A DNA stretch of 64,000 nt, from positions 6,802,721 through 6,866,720 of the forward strand of contig CM037457.1 of assembly GCA_021014325.1 (NCBI GenBank). The letters run 5' to 3'. Positions 1 to 11,545 of this stretch are shown here, one piece after another. The DNA is from Plazaster borealis (taxonomy: Eukaryota; Echinodermata; Asteroidea; Forcipulatida; Labidiasteridae). Positions within the stretch are counted from its first letter, which is position 1; each line of letters begins with the position of its first letter. Made by a program: the position numbers and the translations under genes. A model generated the notes under the pieces. The model did not search any database. It worked only from the letters and a program-made list of their open reading frames with translations, and was not told the DNA's origin.

Positions 1-32
1 ACACAGATATTGACTTCATTATACATGGAAGT

Positions 33-3000
33 ATGGCATCTTTAAGATGCTTAAAAAAGTTGCACGACGGAGGGAAGGTGACCTTACAAGCCGTTAAATT
101 TGGAACTGAAATTGTCCGAACATTCCGAACGAGTTCAGCGTGCGGTGTTGAAAGACTCGTGGGGCTAATTCAGTCTTGTCAACCGGGACTAGTTAGGCTG
201 TCGGCGGTCCCTCCTCGTGGCAGTTGCGTAGAATCAAATCACGGCTTAATAACAACAAATTCCTTACTGAGATCTTCGATATCATTTGAAAGGTAGGTTT
301 GTCAGTTTATCAATGTATTTGCTGCGGCTATCTGATCTGATTTTTTTGTTCCAATTTGTTTTACAGGCCCAGTTTAATTGAGTGGAATGTCTGCACCAGC
401 TAAGTTTAAAACTTTATTTAAAAGCCGGGAAATCTTGTTTTAGCATTCTCTTTAGTCTTTGAATTGATGCGTTCTTAAGAAGACGACATTATATAACCAT
501 TCTAACGTAATCAATCCAATCCACTGGATTTCATATCAAGGGAAGAGGAAATTTATAAAAAGTTTATACAAAATTTTAAAAATAGCTACTTTTTATAGCT
601 ACTAATTTTAGGCAAACAAATTTGGGTCAATCAATCCCATAATCAAACCTTATTGCAACTTGAAACTTGAACAAAAATTTAAAATATGTTGAAAAGAAGT
701 AACATGAATTAAAGCCAGTTAAAAGGTTAAAATTGTCATTACCATCTACCCCATTTTATATGCCCTGCACCAATGTTTTTCCTCCACCAAGTAGCAACTT
801 GAAATTTAAACTTAATTGGTTCATGTTTTTCAAAGTCAAATCCAACAATTGTCCACTTGTTTGGTTTCAATCCATTCCGCGTTTTCATTTTCTGTTGCTT
901 ATTTTGCACAGGAATGAACATGACAGGCTACATCGGTGTCTACACACAAGTGCTTATGTAATGGACAGAAATTGGGAAAAACATAACCGGAAAGTGTACC
1001 CACCACAGAAACCAGGGGAGCCTCCAAGGATGGCTGTAAGTAGAGGAGGCTTCAGAATTTGTTATTATTCACTTTACTGTGAATGATGATAGCCATGAAC
1101 CACTCGAGGCTGGACGACGTCTTATCACCCATGATTTTTCCACACTGAATTAAGATAGACGTTTTGGAACAATTTGGAAGTACCTCTCTTGGTTGCAACA
1201 GGACATTCCATTGTGTAGTGTGCACAGGCATGCACTCCCCGTGATATGCTTCAATTCCCCTGCACAAAGAGGGCCAAAGGGTACTGGAATTCAAGCTTTA
1301 AATCGCCCCTTTTCCGGGGGTAAGGCATCTGTTGTATCACAGGAGCATCTTGGAACATGTGGAACCAAGAGTTTGTATTTCATTGAAACAAAGCTTCCGA
1401 CTCAGAAATGACAAAAAATAGTCTGTGTTCCAGTTTATCTAAACAAAGTTTTGCCAAAGTTTGAAGTCAGAAAGTAATCATTGCATTAAGAAAACTATTG
1501 TTTTGTAAATAAGTGCCAGAATAAGAATGAAATATTCATTTGGATTTTTTTCTCTATGTGTTTTATGTCTTTGCAGGAGGTTTACTACTCCAGACAGCAA
1601 ATCAAGCACAGCATGAGAAAAATGTGGTACATGGCTACGTTTGTAAGTAAATATAAGTTCTTAGATTTTTGGGCAATTCTGAGGAAAGAAAACAGAACAG
1701 AAAATACAACATGCATAAAACTTGACTTGGAAACTGCTTTTTGGACATGCTGAAAACATTCTGAGATGATTGACAGTGCAATGTACTTTGAAGATACATG
1801 TAGTCATACAATACTTGATTAAGAGCAATACAGGGCTGAGGTTGACTATATAGTAGAGTGATAATTCTTGATTCCTCAAGCACATAATAAGAGCCCAGTA
1901 ACATCATGAATCACAAACATTGGTAGGATTCACAGTGATGCAAATTGCAAAGCTCACAATTATTTAGTCCATCTGATGTCACACTTCAATGCTTTTTAGT
2001 AACGCCAAATACCGGCCTTTAGAACCTGGCAATTTCCTGCCAGATGTACCTTTGACCTCACATGCCATGCCATCCACAAACACGCTACACTCACTCGTGT
2101 TACAATGTATTTATATCACTATCCGTGTGGTAGTCAAGTGTCATTGCATCCAATGAAACCATTGGGTTCATAAGACCAGTGCCTGTCAAATTCTACAACT
2201 TCAATTGAATTTTGTTCTTTCAGGTGAAAGGGATGATGATTGATGATGCCCTCAATCAGTTACAGTTTATTAACAAGAAAGGCGCTGGTATTGTAAGAGA
2301 GGTATGATTATTTTACTTGGATTATCAGGTGTTTAGGTACATGATTTGCTTGGAAAATCCATTTTCTTACATTGAGTTTGACCCTAACTCTCTTGGCATT
2401 ATGGACAGAAGCTGTCCTTAATCCTAACAATACTCTCTTTGGTAGCTCAACATGCTAATGTGTAGACTCTGAATCTGGTAAAATGTGTATGTCCGGCCTT
2501 ATGCTAAGACCGAGAGTAACTATTTAGGGACTACTGTAATAAAACCATCAAAATCGAGCAAAATCTTTAAAACATTTGGAATAATTTGTGGAGTGTCGTG
2601 GCCGAGCAGTTAAGAGCAGCAGACTCAAGCTCTTGTGTTTCTGATCAAGAGTGTGTGGGTTCGAGTCCCGGTCATGGCACTTGTGTCCTTTAAGCAAGAA
2701 AGTTTACCAAAATTGCTTTGTCCTTCGGATTGGACATTAAGCTGTAGGCCCTGTGTACTAGGGCTGTAGTACACATAAAAGAACCCAGAACACTTATCCT
2801 GAAAGCATATTAGGGTTAACCCAGGTGTTTCTGGTTCACATTTAACAAGCACCCGTGTTTACAGGTTTCCTCAGGCTTGCGAGCTACAGTGATTAAGTTC
2901 ACTTATGAGGCATCCTTGATTTTATTACCAGAAATTTTGTATGATCAGGGTTAAAGATGCTTTCATCAGTTGCATATTCTGATTACTTAATCACAAAAAT

Positions 3001-4336
3001 TGAATGATTATTAAAGGACTGTCTTCTTTTCTCTGCGTGCAGGTTCTACTTGAAGCACAAGAGGAAGCTGTTAAGAATCACAACGTGGAGTTCAAATCCA
3101 ACCTGCATATTGGTAAGTATAGAGAATTCACACACAGCCTTGCTGCTAAATAGGCCTAATGCTACTACTAAATATTTACATAAAATAACAAACAATCAGT
3201 GTTTGTGCAGGTCCTTTATAAGTACATTGGATCACATCAAGCCACAAGGTAAGGTGGCACAAGGTAATCTGCACAAGGTGATATTTTGTCTAAACATTCA
3301 TGGATGTTCACACAAGATCGATGATGTTAAAAACAAACTTGTTGCAGAGTTTTAGACAGAATCTTGAATTAGAGTGTGCAAACTTACTGTCAACTCAAAA
3401 TAATGGCGTCCGAATTTCTCAATTAAATACAGTTTTGGATGTCCAAATTTACAGCAGGGTGTTCAAAAGAAAGCTTATACTATGCCTTCTCTTAAATCTA
3501 CTCGGTTTTAACCTCTTAGGGTCGGTATTTGGGAAAAAATTCCTACCCACCTGCGGTACTATTTTGTAGAACTTTTTGGAGCTTCTGGAGTAATCGTTTT
3601 CCTGTGAAAATACCTTTGCCACAATAAAACCCTGACTTGACGAAGGAAAGACAACAAAGGTTCTCATAATAAGCACTGGGATTTGATGTTGTCATGAGAA
3701 AATATGAATAGGCGTAAGTCATGGCTGATAGTCTGCCGTGGTACATGTATGCAGGAATCTCGGAACGCTTGGACTGGCCTCACAGTCATAATAAGCCATC
3801 TGCTTTAGGCCAGTCCAGACAAATTTGGCAGATACACAAGGTCTTGTTGCTCTTATCAGTTGTGTGTTTACAAGTCTGCATGGACATGACCATGGCTCAG
3901 TTTCATAGCTCTGCTTAAGAAGACAATAGTGCTGAACAATTTACTGCTAAGCAAAAAATGAGCAGAATACCAGTCACAGATGGTACACGTGACATGGTAT
4001 TTGCTTTACTTAGCTACTTTTTGTGCTGAAAGCAGCTCTACCAAAAAGAGCAAAATGGAGTTACAACATGTTTGCAAAATGACATTTAAGTGACAAACTG
4101 AAAATAACAGATTTCTCTTCTCCACAGCTCAATCCTTTGTTGGTAAGGGTGAGTATGACCATGCCATGCGTGTTCATGCCAAGGGTCGTTTCAGTGTACT
4201 GAACCTTGTCTACAGTCATTACTACGTTGTCCTGAAGGAAGGGCCACCACCAAAGAAGATTGAGGCCACAGGGTATGATCAGGCACAGCATTACATCGAC
4301 TCACTCCGTAAAAGGACAGTTATTCACTCACTGTGA
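33..4336 (+). CDS. MRPL22: Mitochondrial large ribosomal subunit protein uL22m
   Basis: Encodes uL22m, a structural protein of the large mitoribosomal subunit that lines the peptide exit tunnel. Coding exons: 33-292, 912-1035, 1577-1642, 2224-2301, 3043-3112, 4128-4336. All introns are GT-AG, the phases chain without a break, and the sum is 807 nt (268 aa plus stop). Recognition comes from the family order WEKHNRKVYPPQKPGEP, then RQQIKHSMRKMWY, then LLEAQEEAVKNHNVEF, then GRFSVLNLVYSHYYV and EGPPPKK, ending in TVIHSL. The first exon is assigned because its donor AG/GTAGGT at 293 leaves exactly the two bases needed by exon 2; the ATG at 33 opens it. This gives an N-terminal region longer than in the human protein (206 aa as I recall), probably including the mitochondrial presequence. 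The exon-4 to exon-5 intron holds a SINE. Convergent with the gene ending at 5912. Confidence 0.93.
2588..2925 (+). repeat. tRNA-derived SINE, full head and body
   Basis: The head carries an A-box-like TGGCCGAGCAGTTAAGAGC and a B-box GGGTTCGAGTCCCGG, the pattern of a Leu/Ser-type tRNA, followed by a non-tRNA body. It lies in an intron of MRPL22. A body-only copy in reverse is at about 56026-56180, and related heads are at 8201-8455 and 53255-53590. Confidence 0.8.
3898..4030. repeat. Dispersed repeat with GCTTAGC-type inverted ends
   Basis: Segment beginning with TTTCATAGCTCTGCTTAAG and ending with AGTAAGCA-like sequence. Related degenerate copies occur at about 30809-31022, 45170-45362 and 58150-58395, each starting and ending near 'tttcatagagctgctta' and its complement. 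Probably an old MITE family. Confidence 0.5.
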
Positions 4337-4571
4337 GAGATTCACATAAAACCCAACTTCCCTGTTGGAGGGATTTCTTAGAGAACTACCGGGTGAAAGG
4401 TGTTCGCTTAAGAAACTGTTTTCGTACTAAATTTATCGGGCTAAATTTTGTCCCACTCAAGCAAAAACATCTGTAAAGACAACTGCTATTTTGTCTTGCA
4501 GTTATGTATGGAGAAATCAACTTTCCCCATTTTTTTTATGGCCTTTATGTTAAACAACCTGTTCGCTAATA

Positions 4572-4707
4572 GACCCTTTGCATATGACATCGCAGCTTTA
4601 AACAGCACCCTCACTGCGGTCAAAGGAAGACCTAGTTGTGCGCTGAGTTGACACATGTGCAAGTTTCTGTTGTTTGACCTCAGCGAAGCCAGCCTATGCA
4701 AGGGGTC
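4572..4707. mobile_element. TA-flanked MITE, copy 1
   Basis: About 136 bp, starts GACCCTTTGCATATGA and ends with the inverted CCTATGCAAGGGGTC; both ends are flanked by TA, which suggests a Tc1/mariner-type target. A second copy of the same family is at 50413-50558. It sits in the MRPL22 3' region. Confidence 0.7.
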
Positions 4708-5250
4708 TATAACCATTTGAGGGTCATTTGTAAGATGAAGGAAATATCACTGAGCCAGCTTTGTGATGTTGATTATATACAAATTTAAGTTAACTTTGGA
4801 AAAGATGCAAAAGTTTAATTTTATTACAACTGCATGTTTTGTTTGATTCTGTTGGACAGAGGCCTGTCCTCGTAGCTGGTTAGAATGCTTTACACGGGAT
4901 CAGGCATACCACCATACTCATAATCCAAAAGTTTGGGTGTTGAGTTTACCATATGTGAAGTTGGGTTTTTTTTAAATGAAGAATGATCCTGGTAGATCAT
5001 TCATGGGATTTGGGGTAAATACATCCAGGAAAATATAGCTTGGGCTCCCCCTATAGATACAATGTTGATCACTTTGTCATTGCAAGCCAACAGTTGCAAC
5101 CAATGCCTACTCCATTACTCAACTCTGCAGATGGCCCAATGCATTCCTTGTGTAAGATGCATGAGAAACATTACACATTTGAGCTTTTCCAAGAGTCAAC
5201 CTAATGGCTTTATCATCAAAGTTTGTTAAAGGTCTTGGAGTTTTGGAGTA

Positions 5251-5494
5251 AATAAAGGCAATGATTGCGGTGAAATGTTGAGAACATGGAGAGGGAGTGC
5301 TGAAGTTTTCTTTAAAACAGCAGCTTTGGATTCAAATACATGTAAGAGTTGAACAAAATTCCTGTACTTTGCTGAAACCAAGAGCCATAGCTAGCTAAAG
5401 ACACTTATTTTGCACACTGCTTAGTTTTATTTTACTGGTATGTACAATATTTGTAATTAATCAACAGACAGTTAAACCCCCCAACAAAAATAAA
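5251..5494 (+). promoter_or_regulatory. Candidate polyadenylation signals of MRPL22
   Basis: AATAAA occurs at 5251-5256 and again at 5489-5494, 0.9 and 1.15 kb after the MRPL22 stop. Either could end the transcript. The tail region approaches the 3' end of the minus-strand peptide gene, so the two transcripts may overlap. Confidence 0.4.
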
Positions 5495-5911
5495 TTCAAC
5501 GGTTTGAATGCAAGAACATTGTTTTCAAGTGTTTTATTTAATACTGTACAAATTTGTAAAGGAGTTCTTTGGATTTAAACATTGTCTTTGAATTTGATTG
5601 AATTCTCGGTATTCATTCCTTCAAACAGTACATTGAACAACAAGAGTTGGTCCATTTTACATTCTACGGGACCATTTCAGATAGCTTAAAGAAATGTTTT
5701 GTGTTTGTTATTGCAAACTTTATTGATACAGAGAATGATTTTGATTCAAAGGACTATGACAACCTCACAAACTATTGATATAGTAGAGTCCATTAAAAAG
5801 GACTTTTAGAAATCGGTAAATTACTTCAAACCAACTCAATTTGATAACAAGATTGTGTACTAATGTATATCAGAATGTTTTGTCTAAATATTTGGCCTTG
5901 AAGTGGTTGGT

Positions 5912-8900
5912 CTAGCGTGGTTGATGCAGAGGACCACATGTCCCAGATGGTTGACCAGGGTGATGATGGCATTCATAGCCTGGACAACATACTGCCACCC
6001 TGGAACACTGCAGGGAAAAGAAACCAATAATGGTGCATTGAGCATTGTTTCGTCAAGGAGTATTTCCTAGTCTTCTTGAATACACAGTTCTTTTATAGCA
6101 CTTTATAACACCTAACGGGCATCTCAAAACACTCATTATTTTTACAACAGGTATGCAGAGCTACGTTTGAATTATAATACCCTTATATGTACATGTTGTC
6201 TGTTGGCGTGGGTTTTATGGAAACAGATATTAGACACACGGCACAGGCTTCGAATTAGAAAAAAAAACCTACATGCACCAGTGCATGCAGATCAAAAAGT
6301 TTACATGCACCTTCAAAAAGTTACATGCACCATTTAGTTTCAGTGAAATAGTTGTTGGGATCGGGTCCGCCGGACACGGGGCCATCACCACCGGCAGGAC
6401 CACCGGGATCGGTGTCGCCGAGACCAGGGCCGGGCTGACATGGAGCAGACTGATCCCGTTGAGTACTAGAAGTACTAGCTTCACCTTCAGCGGTCTGCTT
6501 CCCTTTTTTCCATAAAAACAAGAGTGAAGTTTGCTTCTGTTTCGGCATGGTTGACAGCTGATAAATACACGTACACAGGACGAACATTCACACCATGCGA
6601 GTGCGAGATGTCAACATTCAGGCAAACGAACGACCGTACCGTTACATAACACACAAACACATCGCTGCACACACGCGTTGTATAGGGCCCACAGGGGCTA
6701 GTCTTATTGCGTCAATTACCGCAACCCCAGGGATTAGTCTTTCCTCAAGGAGGGAAGTTGAATGAGCCAGATTTTGTACGTGCGTTGCATACATTGGGAA
6801 TAAGACAATGAGTTTAGTGCGGTTATGACCAAGACTACCATACTATTACTGTTTGTGCGCGCTAATACTGCCTGCCTGTCACGCAATCTATCGAATCGAG
6901 CATGGTGGTGACATCGGTCGATCGCGCAAACATCGTTCAATTGCGCAGGGCCAATTTTGTGAAATCTATTAATCGCGCAGGGCAGTCTTACTGCACGATC
7001 AACAATCATGTTGGGTAAGTTGCGCGATCGGTTAATCGTGCAGCAATGGGTACGCAATCTACATACAGATCGCGCAAAGGTTTGGAAATAGAAATGGAAA
7101 TGAAAAGACTCGGTACACATGTGCAGTAATAAATTCTTGTCAATTTTATTTGAAATAACTTGAGGAAAATCAATGGAGTTTCGGTAAGGTAAATTGAAAA
7201 TGTTTCTCATTTAGTTCACAATCACAATCACATGCATTACAAAAAAAAAAAACGCTCATAAAATCCACATGCACGGCGTGCATGTAATTTATTGGAGCTG
7301 CGTGCACATCGGAAAAGTTACATGCACTGGTGCACGCGTGCACCCGGGTAATTCGAAGCCTGACACGGCATCGTTTAAGACCTAGTCAACTGACTGTGTG
7401 AGTGCTGTGGCTCAATTCTGGGGCTGCATACTTCACTGTTGAGGAAGCTAAGGCGAGAGCAAATTTTCTTGACTCCGTACATCTTGTCTCCAACTAGCTT
7501 TCTCAACAGCGGAGTATGCAGTCCCAGCATGGAGCCACAGCACTCACACAAAGTCAGTTGACTCAGTCTTAACTGATGCTACGCGTCTGATATCTGGTTC
7601 CATAAAACCTATGCCAACAGACAACCTTCCCATCCTCTTTGGTATTGCTCCACCAAACATTCGTCGTGACTACATGTCTGCAAAACTTGCTCAGAAAGGC
7701 CTTAATCCAGACAGCCTAGTGCCCTCCATCTTTGATCCTCAAACCGGCAGCAGATTGAACCATAGGCACTTTGCCTCAGAAGCACTCCACATCATCACCA
7801 CTCACCCTCTTTCCCATCATGGACCTTGAATCGATGGAAGGAAGCCTGGTCAACATCTTCAACAAGACTCCACGACTTCATAATAAACTCCATCCTTCAG
7901 ACCTACAGGCTGGAATCTTCCTTGGCCTGGGTCCAACTCAATGGTCTGCCTTAACGCCTCATTCCTCCACAGAATCGGAGCTTCCAAACTCAAATTTGTG
8001 TCAGTGTGGCAGGCCACAAACTATCAACCACATCATTTATGACTGCCCTGACTTCAGACCACCAAAAGGTGAGCAAGGTCTCATAGACCTTGACGAGGAC
8101 ACCATCAAATTGCTTGAAGTTGCCAAGATGTACCTATCTAAATTCAGTGTCCACCTTGGTCATCATACGAAAGAAGATGTATGTATATAGCACCTTGTAT
8201 TATTAGGGTTTGCAAGGTGATGCTGCACCATCTGCCGCCAACCAAGCCAGAAACACCAGGGCAGACCCCTTCTTGTAAGATAAGTGTACATGTACTGGGT
8301 TCTTTTTGGTGTGCTTTGCACAAAACACTGGACCTACAGCTTCACATCCTGTCCTGAGCACGAAGCAATCATGGTCGAGAGTCATGCTCAAGGACACAAG
8401 TGCCATGACTGGAAACTGATCCCACACTCTGACAACACCAGATTCTTCTAATATTCTAGTTTAAAATGCCACTATAAAGGGGTTGTACATAATACATCAT
8501 ACAACTGTAAAATACATTGCCGGTTTTGGAAAGAGCAAAATTCACTAATATCCTCTTCTTTACAAGAATCAGCAGGCGAAAAAGTCTCATTGAAATTGTT
8601 GCAAAAAATGCATACCTCCATGCCCAGACAATTCAAATTGGATCCATACAACATTTGAGAACTGCCAAGAATCGATACTCAACTGGGGGTCCTACTACTT
8701 GCCGTCAACTCGCCGTCAACTCACTTGTGCCGTCAACTTGCCGTCAACTCCTCCAATATACATTTAAAATCCACAAAAGAAGCATAGAACTGTAAAGTAT
8801 TAGCTAAAAGAGAATTCTCATAAGTTTTAGGTTACATTTCGGAATAAAAATTTATTTTTTTTCTTGTGAAAAAATTATCTCGCTTGCACAACATGGCAAC

Positions 8901-9803
8901 TGAGGGCGCTTTTCCTGCATATGGATCAGAGCTCTGATATGGATTAGTCTTGGCCCAAGATGTCAATGATTGGTACTATTTATTTATTTATCAACACAAA
9001 ATCGTTTTTGTAAATAAAATTTTACCGAAAACCATAGGAAATATGTAGTTTAGCCCAGACTTAACACTTCCATGCCCCATTTATAAATTTTTGATGTATA
9101 TTAAGTGAGTTGACGGCACGAAAATGAGTTGACGGCGAGTTGACGGCAAGTCGGCGAGTTGACGGCAAGTAGTAGGACGGTCAACTGGAGATGGTCAGGG
9201 TTCCAATTAGAATCACGCAGTCACAAAACAACAGAACATACTTTACGAACTGCAGGATATCAGTTCTTCTCAGAACCATACACTGTGCATATTCAAACGA
9301 GAAATATATGGCAACTGGTATGCGGTGACGCAATGTGAATTTTCTTGTGGTTCTGAAAAGAACCGAAACTCAACGTTTCAGACAGTATGCTCTGTTCGTT
9401 CGTCGTAAGATTCACGATTCTAATTGGAACCCCATCTCCAGTTGAGTCCCGGTTCTTCAGGTCAAAGTCAAATGTTGTTTGAATCCGCAATCTTCAGTAC
9501 CATTTTGTTTTAGAGATGCCCGGGCCTTTAAAAAGGTTATATTATGTGGATTTTGGATGTAAGACTGTTGCTCACCGAATAGCCCGTTATGCCGCACTTG
9601 ATGATAGGGTTTTCCAAGACTTTTTCTGCGTCGGCAACGATGTTCTTCATGGCCTGAAAACGCATGCGGTTGATTATTTCAGCCTGTTCCCTTGCTGCTT
9701 GTTCAACATCATCTGCACGTCTTACAATGGCACCTCGTACGGCTGGACTCATTATGCAGATAATGGGTACCAGCAGGATCAGGCTCAACGTCACGGAATG
9801 CAT
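5912..9803 (-). CDS. Secreted cysteine-knot (ICK-pattern) peptide precursor, two exons
   Basis: Exon 1 is 9803-9576 and exon 2 is 6007-5912, joined at phase 0 (donor gtgagc after 9576, acceptor ccctgcag before 6007), for 107 residues. Residues 1-24 form a signal peptide (hydrophobic SLILLVPIICIM core, then AVRG). Residues 25-69 look like a propeptide with a dibasic RR at 28-29 and an amphipathic, charged stretch. The C-terminal module has Cys at 70, 77, 83, 84, 89 and 100, i.e. C-x6-C-x5-CC-x4-C-x10-C, the spacing of inhibitor cystine knots. That fold occurs in neuropeptides, agouti-type ligands, antimicrobials, protease inhibitors and toxins, and I cannot choose among them. The 3.6-kb intron is full of transposons, yet both exons are open. 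If unspliced, exon 1 would read to a stop at about 9537 with only one cysteine in the mature part. No relative recognised by name. Confidence 0.7.
6195..7455 (-). pseudogene. Inverted LINE fragment, split by a hAT-type insertion
   Basis: On the minus strand, 7455-7371 and then 6243-6195 read as one continuous, diverged copy of the reverse-transcriptase region found on the plus strand at 7494-7625. Shared landmarks are GAGCCACAGCACTCACAC, then TTCCATAAAACC and GCCAACAGACAAC. The two arms are inverted relative to each other, with about 40 bp between them. The 6244-7362 element interrupts the left arm. Confidence 0.75.
6244..7362 (-). mobile_element. hAT-type DNA transposon remnant with 8-bp target duplication
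   Basis: Length 1119 bp. The ends are CAGGCTTCGAATTA and its perfect inverse TAATTCGAAGCCTG. They are flanked by identical 8-bp copies of ACACGGCA (6236-6243 and 7363-7370), the target size of hAT elements. On the minus strand about 6340-6545 is a short reading frame starting MPKQKQTSLLFLWKK, which resembles the N-terminus of hAT transposases that begin MxKRKQxxLLSFF; the catalytic part is missing. The subterminal regions repeat ACATGCAC, and 6890-7075 holds several ATCGCGCA motifs, possible transposase-binding repeats. Non-autonomous as it stands. Confidence 0.82.
7494..8190 (+). pseudogene. C-terminal fragment of a non-LTR retrotransposon reverse transcriptase
   Basis: Reads AEYAVPAWSHSTHTK, then RLISGSIKPMPTDNLPIL, then GIAPPNIRRDY in one frame. 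It shifts frame near 7815 (WTLNRWKEAW) and again before LCQCGRPQTINHIIYDCP, a CxCG...QT..H....CP knuckle typical of CR1/L2-like LINE C-termini. 5'-truncated, with at least two frameshifts and no endonuclease domain. It lies in the intron of the cysteine-knot peptide gene. Confidence 0.8.
8201..8455 (-). repeat. SINE fragment (minus)
   Basis: On the minus strand it shows CATGGCACTTGTGTCCTTGAGC and a following body similar to the SINE at 2588-2925, including AAAGAACCCAGTACATG. The tRNA-like B box is decayed. It directly follows the LINE fragment. Confidence 0.6.
8687..9180. mobile_element. 494-bp TIR element with iterated GCCGTCAACT ends
   Basis: Both ends read GTCCTACTACTTGCCGTC inward and continue as short tandem copies of GCCGTCAACT(C/T). 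An 8-bp target copy TCAACTGG flanks it at 8679-8686 and 9181-9188. The interior is AT-rich with no coding capacity. It was inserted at the end of the older foldback element at 9181-9445. Confidence 0.78.
9181..9445. mobile_element. Foldback MITE, about 265 bp
   Basis: Starts TCAACTGGAGATGG and ends with the inverse CCATCTCCAGTTGA. Inner arms also pair (GGTTCCAATTAGAATC with GATTCTAATTGGAACC), so the whole segment is one long imperfect hairpin. Confidence 0.7.
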
Positions 9804-11160
9804 CGCGCCACTGAACACCAATGAATTTGAAAAAGAAGAGGAACGTCATGGGGCAATGACATACAACATTACTCAGACGAAAAAAAAGGGAACAAAAAAT
9901 AACAAATCTTCACTTTCATCATTCATTAGCACAACAAAATATCAATCTGCCTTCCTGATTCATCCATATAATATAACAATAAATCATTTATCATCGTGTT
10001 GCCACTTTTGTCAACATTGCAATACCTACTCCTCGGTAACCCAGTGGAGTAAGACCGCTGGTTTCCCCATTTGAAATCTGGACTTTTGGGATTGAAAACT
10101 TTCCAGAGTTTTAATGTGATAATTTCGATGTTTTTAAAACTATTTTTTCCATTTACACGCAGACAATCTATTTGTTTTTACACTGACGCCAGATTATCTT
10201 AAACAAAAAAAAGGCGCTGAAAAGGGGCTTTTTTTAAGAGAAAGATAAACGGAAACTTGGCCAGAAGTGCCCCGAAAATCGGTGCACCCCTTGTGCCCCC
10301 TTACAATGTTACCCTAGGACCGGCGCTGGGTAAGACCCAGTAGGCCTAACTGGGGCAAAATTGTCTTGTCCGAATTTCAAAAAGGAGTACAGTAATTACT
10401 GCGACTAATCTAAGGTGTGGGGGCGTAAAGAAATCTGCATTATTCATACATTCAATAGCGCTCACAGAAAACGCACTATGTTGCACAATATTATTGTTTA
10501 ATGTATTATGAAAGAAATTGTTACACTTTTTTAAAAGCAAATTATCTTTCTGAAGTATTATTTTAATTATTCTTATATTAATGTATAATAAAATTATAAT
10601 AAAAAACGGATCCACATAATGCACGCCGGGCGCCCCAAAGTTAGCTGCGACAATCGTACTCTTGGTCATGTTCCTTATCGCAAGAAGTCCGGGACAGAGT
10701 TGTAGTCCGAGTCTGGTTGGTTCAGAGTAAAACCACGCCAGTCCCACCTTCCCCAAGTTCTTTCTTTCCACGTCCGCATTACTTACGATTAGGCCTGTAT
10801 ACGCTTATCAACAAAACGAAATAATTATTGTCTTACAGTTTTTTCCTGAAGGTTGTGTTATAAATAGTTGAACTCCCCAAATCTTCCAGAAAGTTGTTTG
10901 ACGAGGGTGATGTGTCCGATCATCCGATGAGCCTTGATAAAGTAAGTTATGAAGTTCAGTCGTGGTAACTTCGATTCCAAACAGTTTTCTTCGAGAATTG
11001 TGCGTAAAAAGCGCACAAAACACAACAACTAAAGCATGCACGAAAAGTAACAACGCATACAATACGGGGACGCGGTGCGTAGATAAATATATGCAGACGC
11101 AGCTCAAAGTTTTGTACACAAAGACATTGACAAAATTGTGTCCATTTTACTTTATGCGAA
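9804..11160. other. Upstream region of the cysteine-knot gene, no gene seen
   Basis: About 1.35 kb without a convincing exon on either strand. An AT-rich ATATAATATAAC at about 9966-9977 lies about 160 bp upstream of the minus-strand ATG and could be a TATA-like promoter element. The longer open frames at 10346-10771 and 10808-11119 have no recognisable protein features and start at non-ATG codons. Confidence 0.4.
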
Positions 11161-11545
11161 TTAAAGACACTGGACACTATTGGTAATTGTCAAAGACCAG
11201 TCTTCTCACTTGGTTTATCTCAACATATGCATAAAATAACAAACCTGTGAAAATTTGAGCTCAATTGGTCGTATAGTTGCGAGATAATAATGGAAGAAAA
11301 AACACCCTTGTCACACGAAGTTGTGTGCTTTCAGATGCTTGATTTCGAGACCTCAAAATCTAATTCCGAGGTCTCGAAATCAAATTCGTGGAAAATTACT
11401 TCTTTCTCGAAAACTACGTTACTTCAGAGGGAGCCGTTTCTCACAATGTTTTATACCATCAACAGCTCCCCATTACTCGTTACCAAGTAAGGTTTTATGC
11501 CAATAATTATTTTGAGTAATTACCAATAGTGTCCATTACCTTTAA
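11161..11545. mobile_element. TTAA-flanked MITE (Kolobok/piggyBac target type)
   Basis: Ends read TTAAAG followed by GGACACTATTGGTAATT, inverted at the other side, with TTAA at both termini. The interior holds a short hairpin around GAGACCTC/GAGGTCTC. No ORF of its own. Confidence 0.78.

Noticed and set aside
10346..10771. A 141-codon minus-strand frame
   Set aside because: AT-rich low-complexity composition, no recognisable domain and no ATG at a sensible position.
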